Below are positions 1-7,304 of a DNA stretch of 8,560 nucleotides, piece after piece (the first letter of the stretch is position 1; every line of letters begins with the position of its first letter). Source of the DNA: Moraxellaceae bacterium UBA2031 (GTDB taxonomy: Bacteria > Pseudomonadota > Gammaproteobacteria > Pseudomonadales > Moraxellaceae); the NCBI GenBank assembly GCA_002333145.1, contig DDBN01000124.1, positions 4,973 through 13,532 on the forward strand. The letters are read 5' to 3'. The translations under genes were made by a program, and so were the position numbers. A model generated the notes under the pieces. The model saw nothing but the letters and a program-made list of their open reading frames with translations, did no database searches and was not told the origin of the DNA.

Positions 1-53
1 CGCGAGGTAACCTTGCGCACCGTGACGGAATCGTCGACCACCATTACTGTACG
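1..53 (-). other. ChpA C-terminal receiver (REC) domain, first residues only
   Basis: From about residue 2376 the sequence reads TVMVVDDSVTVRK, the first beta strand and acidic pair (D2382, D2383) of a CheY-like receiver. The phospho-acceptor aspartate and conserved lysine lie beyond the window. In P. aeruginosa this receiver exchanges phosphate with several HPt domains of the same protein. Confidence 0.9.
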
Positions 54-3000
54 CGTACGCTTTGCTTCGGTAGTCGGCAATGCTCCGGCACTTCCCGGCG
101 CAAACGACAATCTTGGTTGTGCTCGCGATGCGGCACGCAACATGGCGACCACGTCGAGAATGATAACAACCGAGCCATCCCCCAGAATTGTTGCACCCGA
201 AATACCCGCAACAGAGGCAAGCTGAGAGCCCACTGCCTTCACGACAATTTCACGAGAACCAATTAGCTGGTCTACCTGAATCGCAATACGCTGATCACCG
301 CCACGAATTAGTAGTACAGGCAGCGGCAGAACATGGCCCAGCAAGTTCGGCGACTTCACCCCGTGCACAAACTCACCTAGATACGAGAGCTTGTAGGTAA
401 CACCTGCGTATTCAAACAACGGTGCATCAGGGGCATAGTACGTTTCCAGCTCATACGGACTGGCGCGCACAATACCTTCAATTTGTGACAAGGGAACGGC
501 GTAGCTGTCTTCGCCAATACGCACCATCAGGGCGCGGTTCACCGCCACCGTAAACGGCAAGCGAATGACAAAGGTTGTGCCCTTGCCCGCTTCGGAGTGA
601 ATCGTAACCACACCGCCCATTTGCTTGATTTCGGACTGCACCACATCCATACCAACGCCACGGCCAGAAATTTGCGTTACCGCGGCCGCCGTCGAGAAAC
701 CTGCATGGAAGATGAACTGAATAACTTCCTGATCAGAAACCTCTTGCCCTTCAACAATGACTCCACGCTCCAATGCTTTCTTGCGCACGGCAGCAATATT
801 GATACCGCGGCCATCATCTGAAAGTGTCAACACCACTTCGCCACCCTCACGGGCCAGAGTCAGTGTGACTTGGCCCTGCGTTGGCTTACCGGCGGCCGCA
901 CGCTGCACTGAATCCTCTAAACCATGGTCAACCGCATTACGCAGCATATGCTCCAGTGGCGCGACAATACGCTCAAGCAGCGTACGGTCCATTTCACCTT
1001 CTGGATTAATGACCTCAAGATCGGCTGGCTTATTAACTTCCTGCCCGATTTGACGCACGATGCGCTTTAAGCGTGGCACCAAGCGTGAGAATGGCACCAT
1101 GCGCGAACGCATCAGGCCTTCTTGCAATTCAGTGTTAATTCGTGACTGCTGCAGCAACAAGGTTTCGGTATCGCGCGCCTTGTCGATCAGTGTCGATTTC
1201 AAGTCGAGTAAGTCGGAAGCAGACTCGGCAAGCGCCTTGGACAGCTGATTCAGGGACGAATATTGATCCATTTCCAGCGGATCGAAGTCAGCGTATTTGC
1301 TGCCCGTATCATCGCTATGCCGTGCGACGATCTGCGTTTCCATTTCCGAATCCATGCGGCGCAGCTGGTCAGCCAAGCGCTGGATGGTGGCACCCATTTC
1401 TTCCACAGTCTGGGCAAAACCATGCACACCCATTTCCACACGAGAACGGGTAATCGAGGTTTCACCGGCCAGGTTAACGAGCCTCTCCAACAGGTCGGAC
1501 GGTACGCGAATCATTTCCTGCGGCCCGCGCGCGCCAGCATCCTTACGGAAACCCCCCAACATAGAGGGTGGCGGCACATACTCGCCGGTGCGAACAGGTG
1601 CCGCTGCGACAGCCGGAGATACTGAAGTAGTCGGAACGGTAATACTGGATGCTGGGGCATCAACAGTAGACGGTGTCGCCTGTGCCTCTGTCACCATGCT
1701 TGAACGCACGGCGCGGATACTGGCTAGCACCACATCTTGGCGGGCTGCTAGGCCGTTAAAGAATTCATCATCCGCAGATGCCGTACCATTCTGGATGGCA
1801 ACGAGGTCCGCTTCCCAATCATGAGCTAGATTACCCAGATCCTTAAGACCGGCGAGACGAGCTCCTCCCTTCAATGTGTGCAGATGGCGCAGCATCGCTT
1901 CCAGAGGAGCAGATGCAGTACGGTTATCCTGCCACTCGCTTAAAGAAGACTCGATTCCTTGGGCCAGCTCATCTGATTCTTCAAGGAAGATCTCAAGAAT
2001 ATCGCTATCAACATTTTCCGGTACTGGGGCCGCCTCGATCGTCACCGGAGCCCTCTGATCAAGGGGGATAGGTTCTGGCGCGGGGGCAGGGGTGACCGGT
2101 GTAAGCGTAACGGTATCAGGCGTCTCCTGAAAGTGTTCCGGATCGGCAATATAACGCTCTACCTGTTGCACCAGATCGTCAGTACCAGGACAGCCATTAT
2201 TGTTGCAAAGCGATTCAACCGCTGCCGCCAATCGATCATGACAGCGATTAAGCAAACCGAACAAAGGCTCTGTCGCACTCATGCGACCATCACAAAGCGC
2301 CTCGTAAAGATTCTCCATGTGATGCGCAAGATCACCTAGCGGCGTAATTTCGGCCATGCGCGCGCCACCCTTAAGGGTGTGCAAGCCACGCTGCAACTGC
2401 TGTACGGGCAAAGAGTTATTGGTATCGCGACGCCACTCCGCTAACTGCTCGCTCGTATCATCAACAATCTCTCCCGCTTCCTCGAGAAAAATCTCGAGCA
2501 ACTCAGGATCAAAATCTTCCTCTACTGCGGCCACTACAGGCATCGCAGCTTCGGCATGCGGTACATCTACTGCGGCTGGCTTTTGCTCTACCGCCCACTC
2601 TGGGGTAAGAGGCTCACCTAGTTCTGCGTCAGGAAAAAACTCGGCAAAAACGGCATCAGCGTCTTCGGTTGGAATTAGCTCTGGCTCAATAAAGGGCTCA
2701 ACAACAGCCTCAATATCAGCATCAGGTTCTGCTGCCTCAACAGCAGGCACTGCAACCTCAACAATACCTGCAGTCGGATCACGCCGGAAAGCATTAATAG
2801 CATTCACAAGATCTGCAGCAGGCTGACAACGTCCGCCGCTACGCAAATCTCCTACCATATTCGCCAAGCGATCATGACAACGTTGCAGCAGCCCCGTCAG
2901 TTCGGGAACCGCCTGATAGCGTCCATCAACCAGCCCCTCGTACAGGAACTCCAGCTCATGAGCCAAATCGCCAAGCGGGCGAATCTCCGCCAAGCGAGCA

Positions 3001-6000
3001 CCACCCTTGAGGGTATGCAGATGCCGCTGTAATACACCCAACGGAGCTATATTAGCCGGCTCGCGGCGCCACAAATCCAGCTCCGCCTCTGCCGCCTCTA
3101 GAACCTCGTCGGCTTCTTCCAAGAAGATTTCGAGCAGCTCAGGGTCAACCGATTCCAGTGGTGAAATGTCCGCTGGGGCCTCCCAATCGGCCACTTCAGC
3201 ATCCGTCATGCGATCTGCCAAACTAGAGCGATCTACATTTTCAAACGCCGCCGTAAAGGGCTCATCACTCGTCAACGCAGATGAAGGGGCTTCCAGTAAA
3301 TCAAGCAGGCGAGAAAGCACCGCATCATTTGGATAAACCGTCTGACTGGCCGCCAGTGTGTCAAAGATATTGATAATTTCGTCGTGCGCTGCCGACACGT
3401 CATTCATATGCTCGTTGTCGAGCTGCAACTGACCTTGAGACATTGCAACATACACAGCTGATAGTCGTTCACATAGCAAGGCAAGAGGCTCGATGCCTGC
3501 GTTGCCCGCCGCTATTGCTAACTGCTGCAGTTCGTCCTGGAGGGACTGACGTTTTGTTGCCGCCATATCGCCATTCAGCCAGCCATCCAGCTCCCATGGG
3601 GCATCCAACACATCATCAAGTCCGATCTCCATAAAGCTGGCAACAAGGCCAGCCTTTCCGGCGGTAACGGAGCTCGCCACACCACCATCCAACTGCTCAG
3701 ACTGGGTACGCTCCAGTTCCGCCAGGCGGTCATAATCAAGCTGCTGAACATGAGCTATTAGGGCATCTGCGCCTGCGACCTCGCCATTGCCCCCTGCCTC
3801 CAAGCTACGAACACTGACATTGATTAACTGGCAACCATCACGCAAGGCACTCAGATGAGCCTGCCCCGCATTGCTGCTTTGATTCCGTAAGTCTTTGAAA
3901 AGATGCTCAAGAGGCGCTGCCAATTTCGCCACAGCAGTAATGCCTGCCATGCCCGCCGAACCCTTGAGAGTATGCAGGGAACGAATAACCTCATCACTGA
4001 TTGGCGCGGTGGCTCGATCCGGATCCAGCCCCTCTAAATAAGCCTGTAGTTCGGCTAGATGTGCATCTGCTTCGCTGATGAAAATTTCCAGCAACACCGG
4101 ATCAATTTCAGACTCTGGCTGGTCTTGCTCAGCATCACCCTCCTCGGGCACGACCGCTTCTACTGACGCAGAAATAGTATCGTCGAATGATTCAGAAAGC
4201 CCAATAGACTCATCACCGGCAAATGCCTGCAATGCTGTGGTCTCGGCAAAGTCATCTAGATCCAGAGTAGCTTCAGCGGCTGAACTAAACTCATGATCGT
4301 TAATTGCTTCTGGAATAAATTCTTCGGCGCCTGCCTCTGCCTCATCGAACAGTACTTCAGGCTCAACGGTCAGTGTATCGGCAGGAGCAAGACTCGCCAC
4401 CAGCGCATCAAATGCTGCCTCTGCCGCTTCAGTCTCGTCTTGCTCTACCGCCGGGCCGGCATGCGCCTGCTCAGCGGCATTGGCAACATCCATTGTCGAC
4501 AGTATTTCGCCACGGCAGACTGCATCGGCAGCCGCCATCAGCGGACTGGTATTGATTCGCGGCAGCGCACGATTGGCAAAATCTTCAACCAATCCGGGAA
4601 TAACAGAAAGGCATTCGGAGATCAGGTTCACCATAACCTGATCCGGTGCCAATATTTTGTCGCGTACTTTGTTGAGCATGCTTTCAAAAGCCCAGGCCAG
4701 CTCAGCAACTGTTCTTGCCCCTACCATGCGGCCCGAGCCTTTCAGCGTATGAAAGCCTCGACGAAACTCCAGCAATGACGCTACATCATCAAAATTTGCA
4801 GCCCACTTGGGAAAGTACTCGTTAATGGCCTCCATCACTTCTTCAGCTTCTTCCACGAAAATTTCGCGGATTTCTTCGTCAAAAGTGTGATCGTCTTCAG
4901 GCATGCTGGTGAGCACGGGCAAGATTGGCTTTTTGGGTGGCTCTGCCTGCGCATCTACCTGCGGCACAACAGGCGAGTCCATCAAATCCGATTCTGGCTC
5001 AGCCCACTCTGCTGCCGGCGCAGACATATCAAATGCCGCTTCCGACTCATCGGCAAACAAGGCATCCTCGACCTGCAAAAGCTCTGAGGCATCGAACTCT
5101 AGGGGCTCATCTATCAGCAAATCTGCCGACAGGTCAGGCTCATCTGTTGTTATTTCATCGGTTACTTCAGCAGGAGTAACCGCATCATCGGCTGCGTCGT
5201 GCACAGCCAAATCAACATCGCCTAAATCTTCGATTTCTCGCGCCAGCCATTCATCTGCCGACTCTTCGGTAACGTCCTGCGTAGCCGTATCAGTCCCCAG
5301 CGTATCAGCAGATAGCTCTCCGCCGGCAAAGGATGTTCCTGACAGCAATACTTCCTCTTCATGAGTTTCAACCGATAGCACAGGCTGAACCGGTGCCGTG
5401 GCATCAGCCATCTCCACCTCAAATGCAGCAGCGTCATCACTGCTCCACTCGCCCGCATCCACCGAGTCTTCAATCTCATCTTCTTCAAGGGCTTGCGGCA
5501 CCGCTTCATCGGTCACCGTCATCCCGAGCTTTTCCAAACCTCGCTCGGCAATATCCATAACGCCGTCACCACCGGTCGTGTCATTCGCCACACGCTCCAG
5601 GAAATACTCAACTGACGTGATTATATCCGCCAAGGTATCCATTTCCTGCCAGTCCGGACGATGCTGAGCTTCCAGGAGGCGGTCACTGACATACAGACCA
5701 GCCTTCTCAAGGATGATGGCAGGACGCTGCAGGCCCAGAATAGAAAGGCCGCCACGCACGGTAGAAATCAAACCAGGAATGCTTTCCAAGTGCACTGGAT
5801 TCCATTGCGATGCAATGTACTCAATGATGGCATCCTTGGATTTCTCTAGCGCACTGCGTGATTCACGCAATACGGCAGTCTGCGCATCAGATAACTGATC
5901 CTGAGCAGAGAATTCAGATGCCGCACTGGCGGCAGGCTGGCCCATTGGCTTTTCTGCCACCATGCCCAGCAACGTTGCTTCGACATAAAGTAAAGCACCG

Positions 6001-7178
6001 GCGATATCCAGCAGGCGACCGTCTTCCGGCTGCACTTCTGTACTGGTGATATTGTCGATGATTTCAATCTGTTCTTGCAGGATGCGGCGTGGCTGACCAA
6101 GCCCCAGCACTGCCACGGTATCGGCAACCTGCTTCAATACCGGTACGAGCGTACCGAGCTCTGATAATTTACGGTCTGTGCTACGCACAAATAGATCGAG
6201 GGCGTCTTTGGCGCGTGCCAACTCTTCGCAAAGCGCATCGACCACAGACTTCATGGCCTCACGGTCCGGACCGCTCATGCGGGCACGCTCTTCGTTGACC
6301 AGCGCATCGCCAGGCAGGGCATCGTCCAGTCGATATAGGTCCTTGATAGCGCGGATTCGTGGCGTAGTCCCTGGACTTTTAGCCACGTAATACAATAAAT
6401 TCTTGAGCAATTCAGTTGGCGAGCGCTGCGCGGAGTCCTCGCCCACCAAACGTAACTGACGATCAACTTGGCCCAACAGCATTTTGACTGAAGTACCCAG
6501 GTCAATGGTCTGCGTAGAAAGTCCTTCTACCAGCGCATCACTGATAAGCCACAGCTCACGAATCGGTGAGGCGCCTGAGATTTTCTCCAGTCGGGAAAAA
6601 ACCTGTGTCATATAGCCAAGGTTGGCTGGCACATTGTCGTTACGAATCAAGCCAAGCAATGCAACCTGATACATCTGGCGAACTTTTTTGACCAGAGCTC
6701 CATCTATTGTTGCCGATGCCACCTGAATAGGTGCGCGTTCACCCGCCGTCAGATCCGGAGTAAACAGCGCCGTCTCCGACATAAGCGGCTCACCCCGAAC
6801 AGCGCGCAGGTCATTCAGCAATGGCAGCAATATCACTGGCAAATCACGACGAGAAGCTTTTACACGCTCAAGATAGGGAGGCAACTGGAGAATGGCACGC
6901 ATCAGGACTTCCTGACCGTCCGGCACGCGAGACACCTGATTATTGATCAGCGCTAGGCACAGCTTTTCCATTTCCTCTGCCAGCAACGCCGCACCGTAGA
7001 ACTCCACCATTTGCAGGGTGCCGTGTACCTGATGCAGATAGGCCAGACAGAAACGCATGCGCGTCCCGTCTTCAGGGTTTTCTACAAACGCCTCAAGCGC
7101 CTGTCGCGCCTGCTTTAGCGTTTCTTCGATTTCACCCTTGACCCAGTCCAGAGCCAAAAAGCTGTGATTGTCGCCCAT
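1..7178 (-). CDS. chpA: ChpA, multi-HPt CheA-type hybrid histidine kinase (3' end outside window)
   Basis: A single minus-strand frame runs from ATG at 7178 to the window edge, 2392 codons without a stop. All phosphotransfer boxes, the ATPase motifs and the receiver motif VVDDS (D2382, D2383) fall in this one frame. With the missing remainder of the receiver the protein should reach roughly 2500 residues, like P. aeruginosa ChpA (about 2470). Domain order: FimL-like N-terminus; degenerate modules; five canonical HPt domains (H810, H1069, H1388, H1600, H1767); CheA dimerisation and ATPase core; CheW-like domain; receiver. It is the central cytoplasmic kinase of the twitching-motility/cAMP pathway and passes phosphate to PilG and PilH. 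The start MGDNHSFLALDW was chosen because GAGGG lies 7 bases upstream and the beginning resembles known ChpA. In-frame ATGs at 7184 and 7205 are alternatives with poor spacing or no Shine-Dalgarno. Confidence 0.97.
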   Translation of the reverse strand, partial: MGDNHSFLALDWVKGEIEETLKQARQALEAFVENPEDGTRMRFCLAYLHQVHGTLQMVEFYGAALLAEEMEKLCLALINNQVSRVPDGQEVLMRAILQLPPYLERVKASRRDLPVILLPLLNDLRAVRGEPLMSETALFTPDLTAGERAPIQVASATIDGALVKKVRQMYQVALLGLIRNDNVPANLGYMTQVFSRLEKISGASPIRELWLISDALVEGLSTQTIDLGTSVKMLLGQVDRQLRLVGEDSAQRSPTELLKNLLYYVAKSPGTTPRIRAIKDLYRLDDALPGDALVNEERARMSGPDREAMKSVVDALCEELARAKDALDLFVRSTDRKLSELGTLVPVLKQVADTVAVLGLGQPRRILQEQIEIIDNITSTEVQPEDGRLLDIAGALLYVEATLLGMVAEKPMGQPAASAASEFSAQDQLSDAQTAVLRESRSALEKSKDAIIEYIASQWNPVHLESIPGLISTVRGGLSILGLQRPAIILEKAGLYVSDRLLEAQHRPDWQEMDTLADIITSVEYFLERVANDTTGGDGVMDIAERGLEKLGMTVTDEAVPQALEEDEIEDSVDAGEWSSDDAAAFEVEMADATAPVQPVLSVETHEEEVLLSGTSFAGGELSADTLGTDTATQDVTEESADEWLAREIEDLGDVDLAVHDAADDAVTPAEVTDEITTDEPDLSADLLIDEPLEFDASELLQVEDALFADESEAAFDMSAPAAEWAEPESDLMDSPVVPQVDAQAEPPKKPILPVLTSMPEDDHTFDEEIREIFVEEAEEVMEAINEYFPKWAANFDDVASLLEFRRGFHTLKGSGRMVGARTVAELAWAFESMLNKVRDKILAPDQVMVNLISECLSVIPGLVEDFANRALPRINTSPLMAAADAVCRGEILSTMDVANAAEQAHAGPAVEQDETEAAEAAFDALVASLAPADTLTVEPEVLFDEAEAGAEEFIPEAINDHEFSSAAEATLDLDDFAETTALQAFAGDESIGLSESFDDTISASVEAVVPEEGDAEQDQPESEIDPVLLEIFISEADAHLAELQAYLEGLDPDRATAPISDEVIRSLHTLKGSAGMAGITAVAKLAAPLEHLFKDLRNQSSNAGQAHLSALRDGCQLINVSVRSLEAGGNGEVAGADALIAHVQQLDYDRLAELERTQSEQLDGGVASSVTAGKAGLVASFMEIGLDDVLDAPWELDGWLNGDMAATKRQSLQDELQQLAIAAGNAGIEPLALLCERLSAVYVAMSQGQLQLDNEHMNDVSAAHDEIINIFDTLAASQTVYPNDAVLSRLLDLLEAPSSALTSDEPFTAAFENVDRSSLADRMTDAEVADWEAPADISPLESVDPELLEIFLEEADEVLEAAEAELDLWRREPANIAPLGVLQRHLHTLKGGARLAEIRPLGDLAHELEFLYEGLVDGRYQAVPELTGLLQRCHDRLANMVGDLRSGGRCQPAADLVNAINAFRRDPTAGIVEVAVPAVEAAEPDADIEAVVEPFIEPELIPTEDADAVFAEFFPDAELGEPLTPEWAVEQKPAAVDVPHAEAAMPVVAAVEEDFDPELLEIFLEEAGEIVDDTSEQLAEWRRDTNNSLPVQQLQRGLHTLKGGARMAEITPLGDLAHHMENLYEALCDGRMSATEPLFGLLNRCHDRLAAAVESLCNNNGCPGTDDLVQQVERYIADPEHFQETPDTVTLTPVTPAPAPEPIPLDQRAPVTIEAAPVPENVDSDILEIFLEESDELAQGIESSLSEWQDNRTASAPLEAMLRHLHTLKGGARLAGLKDLGNLAHDWEADLVAIQNGTASADDEFFNGLAARQDVVLASIRAVRSSMVTEAQATPSTVDAPASSITVPTTSVSPAVAAAPVRTGEYVPPPSMLGGFRKDAGARGPQEMIRVPSDLLERLVNLAGETSITRSRVEMGVHGFAQTVEEMGATIQRLADQLRRMDSEMETQIVARHSDDTGSKYADFDPLEMDQYSSLNQLSKALAESASDLLDLKSTLIDKARDTETLLLQQSRINTELQEGLMRSRMVPFSRLVPRLKRIVRQIGQEVNKPADLEVINPEGEMDRTLLERIVAPLEHMLRNAVDHGLEDSVQRAAAGKPTQGQVTLTLAREGGEVVLTLSDDGRGINIAAVRKKALERGVIVEGQEVSDQEVIQFIFHAGFSTAAAVTQISGRGVGMDVVQSEIKQMGGVVTIHSEAGKGTTFVIRLPFTVAVNRALMVRIGEDSYAVPLSQIEGIVRASPYELETYYAPDAPLFEYAGVTYKLSYLGEFVHGVKSPNLLGHVLPLPVLLIRGGDQRIAIQVDQLIGSREIVVKAVGSQLASVAGISGATILGDGSVVIILDVVAMLRAASRAQPRLSFAPGSAGALPTTEAKRTRTVMVVDDSVTVRKVTS
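129..554 (-). other. ChpA CheW-like (P5) domain
   Basis: Residues about 2209-2350. The domain starts near NRALMVRIGEDSYAVPLSQI and ends with VVIILDVVAML, the usual beginning and end of CheW-like modules. It should couple the kinase to PilJ and to the CheW homologue PilI in the signalling array. A short Ala/Pro/Ser-rich linker leads to the receiver. Confidence 0.9.
555..1514 (-). other. ChpA CheA-type dimerisation and HATPase core
   Basis: Residues about 1889-2208. The CheA P3 helix pair starts MIRVPSDLLERLVNLAGE and runs to GLMRSRMVPFSRLVPRLKR. The ATP-binding motifs follow in order: N box HMLRNAVDHGL with N2081 as the Mg-ATP ligand, G1 box SDDGRGI (D2121, D2122, G2123), G2 box GRGVGMDVV from G2172, and GKGTTFVIRLP. 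All key residues are present, so the kinase should be active. In trans and in cis it phosphorylates the HPt histidines. Confidence 0.95.
1695..2009 (-). other. ChpA HPt domain E (phospho-histidine H1767)
   Basis: Residues about 1724-1828. The domain opens with DSDILEIFLEESDE and carries LHTLKGGARLAGL, with H1767 as the phospho-acceptor. It is the last phosphotransfer domain before the kinase core, joined to it by a Pro/Ser/Thr/Ala-rich linker of about 60 residues. Its position suggests it is one of the direct substrates of the core (inference from P. aeruginosa Hpt6). Confidence 0.92.
2145..2510 (-). other. ChpA HPt domain D (phospho-histidine H1600)
   Basis: Residues about 1557-1678. The domain opens with DPELLEIFLEEAGE and carries LHTLKGGARMAEI, with H1600 as the phospho-acceptor. 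The C-terminal helix RCHDRLAAAV mirrors that of HPt C. An acidic and proline-containing linker of about 90 residues precedes it, and a Pro-rich one follows it. Confidence 0.92.
2814..3146 (-). other. ChpA HPt domain C (phospho-histidine H1388)
   Basis: Residues about 1345-1455. The domain opens with DPELLEIFLEEADE and carries LHTLKGGARLAEI, with H1388 as the phospho-acceptor. It ends with the RCHDRLANMV helix. It is the closest relative of HPt D: 24 of 30 residues are identical around the box. By position it matches the fourth HPt of P. aeruginosa ChpA, one of the three phosphorylated with ATP by the kinase core (family knowledge plus inference). Confidence 0.92.
3270..3700 (-). other. ChpA degenerate HPt-like module (Q1218)
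   Basis: Residues about 1161-1303. A helical segment lies between HPt B and HPt C. QQLAIAAGNAGI aligns with the HTLKGSAGMAGI box, putting Q1218 at the histidine position. Without histidine, serine or threonine there it cannot be a classical phosphosite. The alignment is by eye, and it could instead be an unrelated helical spacer. Confidence 0.45.
3789..4103 (-). other. ChpA HPt domain B (phospho-histidine H1069)
   Basis: Residues about 1026-1130. The domain opens with DPVLLEIFISEADAHL and carries LHTLKGSAGMAGI, with H1069 as the phospho-acceptor. The 43-residue distance from the DP start to the histidine is the same as in the three later HPt domains. It is preceded by a second acidic linker (about residues 889-1023). 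By order it matches the third HPt of P. aeruginosa ChpA (inference). Confidence 0.9.
4569..4892 (-). other. ChpA HPt domain A (phospho-histidine H810)
   Basis: Residues about 763-870. The domain begins with DEEIREIFVEEAEE and carries FHTLKGSGRMVGA, with H810 as the predicted phosphorylated residue. The leading IF.EEA helix and the HTLKGS box are the standard HPt layout. By order it corresponds to the second HPt domain of P. aeruginosa ChpA, one of those reversibly phosphorylated through the receiver domain; that correspondence is an inference. Confidence 0.9.
4893..5549 (-). other. ChpA long acidic low-complexity linker
   Basis: Residues about 544-762 are dominated by Asp, Glu, Ala, Ser and Thr, with stretches such as LEEDEIEDSVDAGEWSSDD and ITTDEPDLSADLLIDEP. 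No domain signature is visible. It is probably a disordered tether between the N-terminal modules and the first canonical HPt domain. At over 200 residues it is the longest linker in the protein, and it produces Ser/Ala-rich spurious reading frames on the opposite strand. Confidence 0.7.
5550..6578 (-). other. ChpA degenerate phosphotransfer-like modules (K349, S472)
   Basis: Residues about 201-543. The region is helical and contains HPt-like repeats without the active histidine. In VLKQVADTVAVLGL the histidine position aligns with K349. In LISTVRGGLSILGL it aligns with S472, next to T473, and the Gly-Gly of the HPt box is kept. The second is the best candidate for the Ser/Thr-type phosphotransfer (Spt/Tpt) domains described in P. 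aeruginosa ChpA. Those were not detectably phosphorylated in vitro, so these modules may be structural or docking units. The alignments were made by eye and the boundaries are approximate. Confidence 0.6.
6579..7178 (-). other. ChpA N-terminal FimL-like / variant HPt region (H49)
   Basis: Residues 1 to about 200 of ChpA. The segment YLHQVHGTLQMVEFYG places H49 where an HPt phospho-histidine would sit, followed by a second histidine, H52. It differs from the HTLKG consensus of the later domains, having QVHGT in place of TLKGS. Family knowledge: this part of ChpA resembles FimL, and the first HPt of P. aeruginosa ChpA showed no detectable phosphorylation, so H49 is probably not a working phosphosite. 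The following text (AALLAEEMEKL) is highly typical of the ChpA N-terminus. The right-hand boundary is approximate. Confidence 0.75.
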
Positions 7179-7185
7179 CGTCATG

Positions 7186-7190
7186 CCCTC
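7186..7190 (-). promoter_or_regulatory. Ribosome binding site of chpA
   Basis: GAGGG on the minus strand lies 7 bases before ATG 7178. This spacing decides for that start: the ATG at 7184 would leave only one base, and the ATG at 7205 has no purine-rich site before it. The GGG lies in the 3' arm of a small possible stem (GCCC with GGGC, loop CTGA). Confidence 0.7.
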
Positions 7191-7214
7191 AGGGGCCAAT
7201 GTCATTATTGTTGT

Positions 7215-7231
7215 AGCACCAAACTGGTGCT
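7215..7231. repeat. Second perfect hairpin (7-bp stem, 3-base loop) in the pilK-chpA spacer
   Basis: AGCACCA pairs with TGGTGCT around a 3-base loop. It lies two bases from the larger hairpin, so the pilK-chpA message carries two tandem stems ahead of the chpA ribosome binding site. The sequence after it on the minus strand is ACAACAATAATG, with no run of T, so it is not an intrinsic terminator. A role in message stability or in setting the chpA translation level is possible but only inferred. Confidence 0.65.
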
Positions 7232-7233
7232 GT

Positions 7234-7256
7234 GTGACGGACTCAAAATCCGTCAC
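7234..7256. repeat. Perfect 8-bp hairpin in the pilK-chpA spacer, resembling a tRNA-Leu(CAA) anticodon arm on the plus strand
   Basis: Stem GTGACGGA pairs perfectly with TCCGTCAC around the 7-base loop CTCAAAA (plus strand). The inner five pairs and loop fit an anticodon arm with T before anticodon CAA and a purine after it. No D arm, T arm or acceptor stem can be found around it, so it is not a tRNA gene. On the transcribed minus strand it forms a hairpin with loop TTTTGAG about 50 bases before the chpA start. No U-run follows, so it is not a classical terminator. Confidence 0.7.
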
Positions 7257-7304
7257 TACTTAATAGCTTCTCAACCGAACTGCCCACACCCGCACGACCA
7301 GCCG

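Noticed and set aside
1297..1824. Plus-strand 175-codon reading frame, and others opposite chpA (for example 2356-2826, 4293-4778 and 4903-5364)
   Set aside because: They lie antisense to the continuous chpA frame, are Ser/Ala- or Arg/His-rich in the way expected of complement readings, and show no domain signature.
2481..2498. CTCGAG repeated six bases apart as a possible operator
   Set aside because: It falls inside the conserved LLEIFLEEA coding segment of HPt D, so codon content explains it.
5222..6505. Short minus-strand frames at 5222-5509, 5846-6127 and 6275-6505
   Set aside because: They overlap chpA in a different frame on the same strand; the chpA frame through here is uninterrupted and carries the family's sequence.
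7234..7256. A complete tRNA-Leu gene on the plus strand
   Set aside because: Only the anticodon arm is present. No T arm (GGTTCRAAT type) or acceptor stem pairing exists in the flanking 60 bases.
7215..7256. Rho-independent terminator after pilK
   Set aside because: The stems are moderate in GC and neither is followed by a U-tract in the direction of transcription.
7205..7304. A separate sigma-70 promoter for chpA in the spacer
   Set aside because: TTGAGA and TATTAA are present but only three bases apart, and no well-spaced -35/-10 pair was found.
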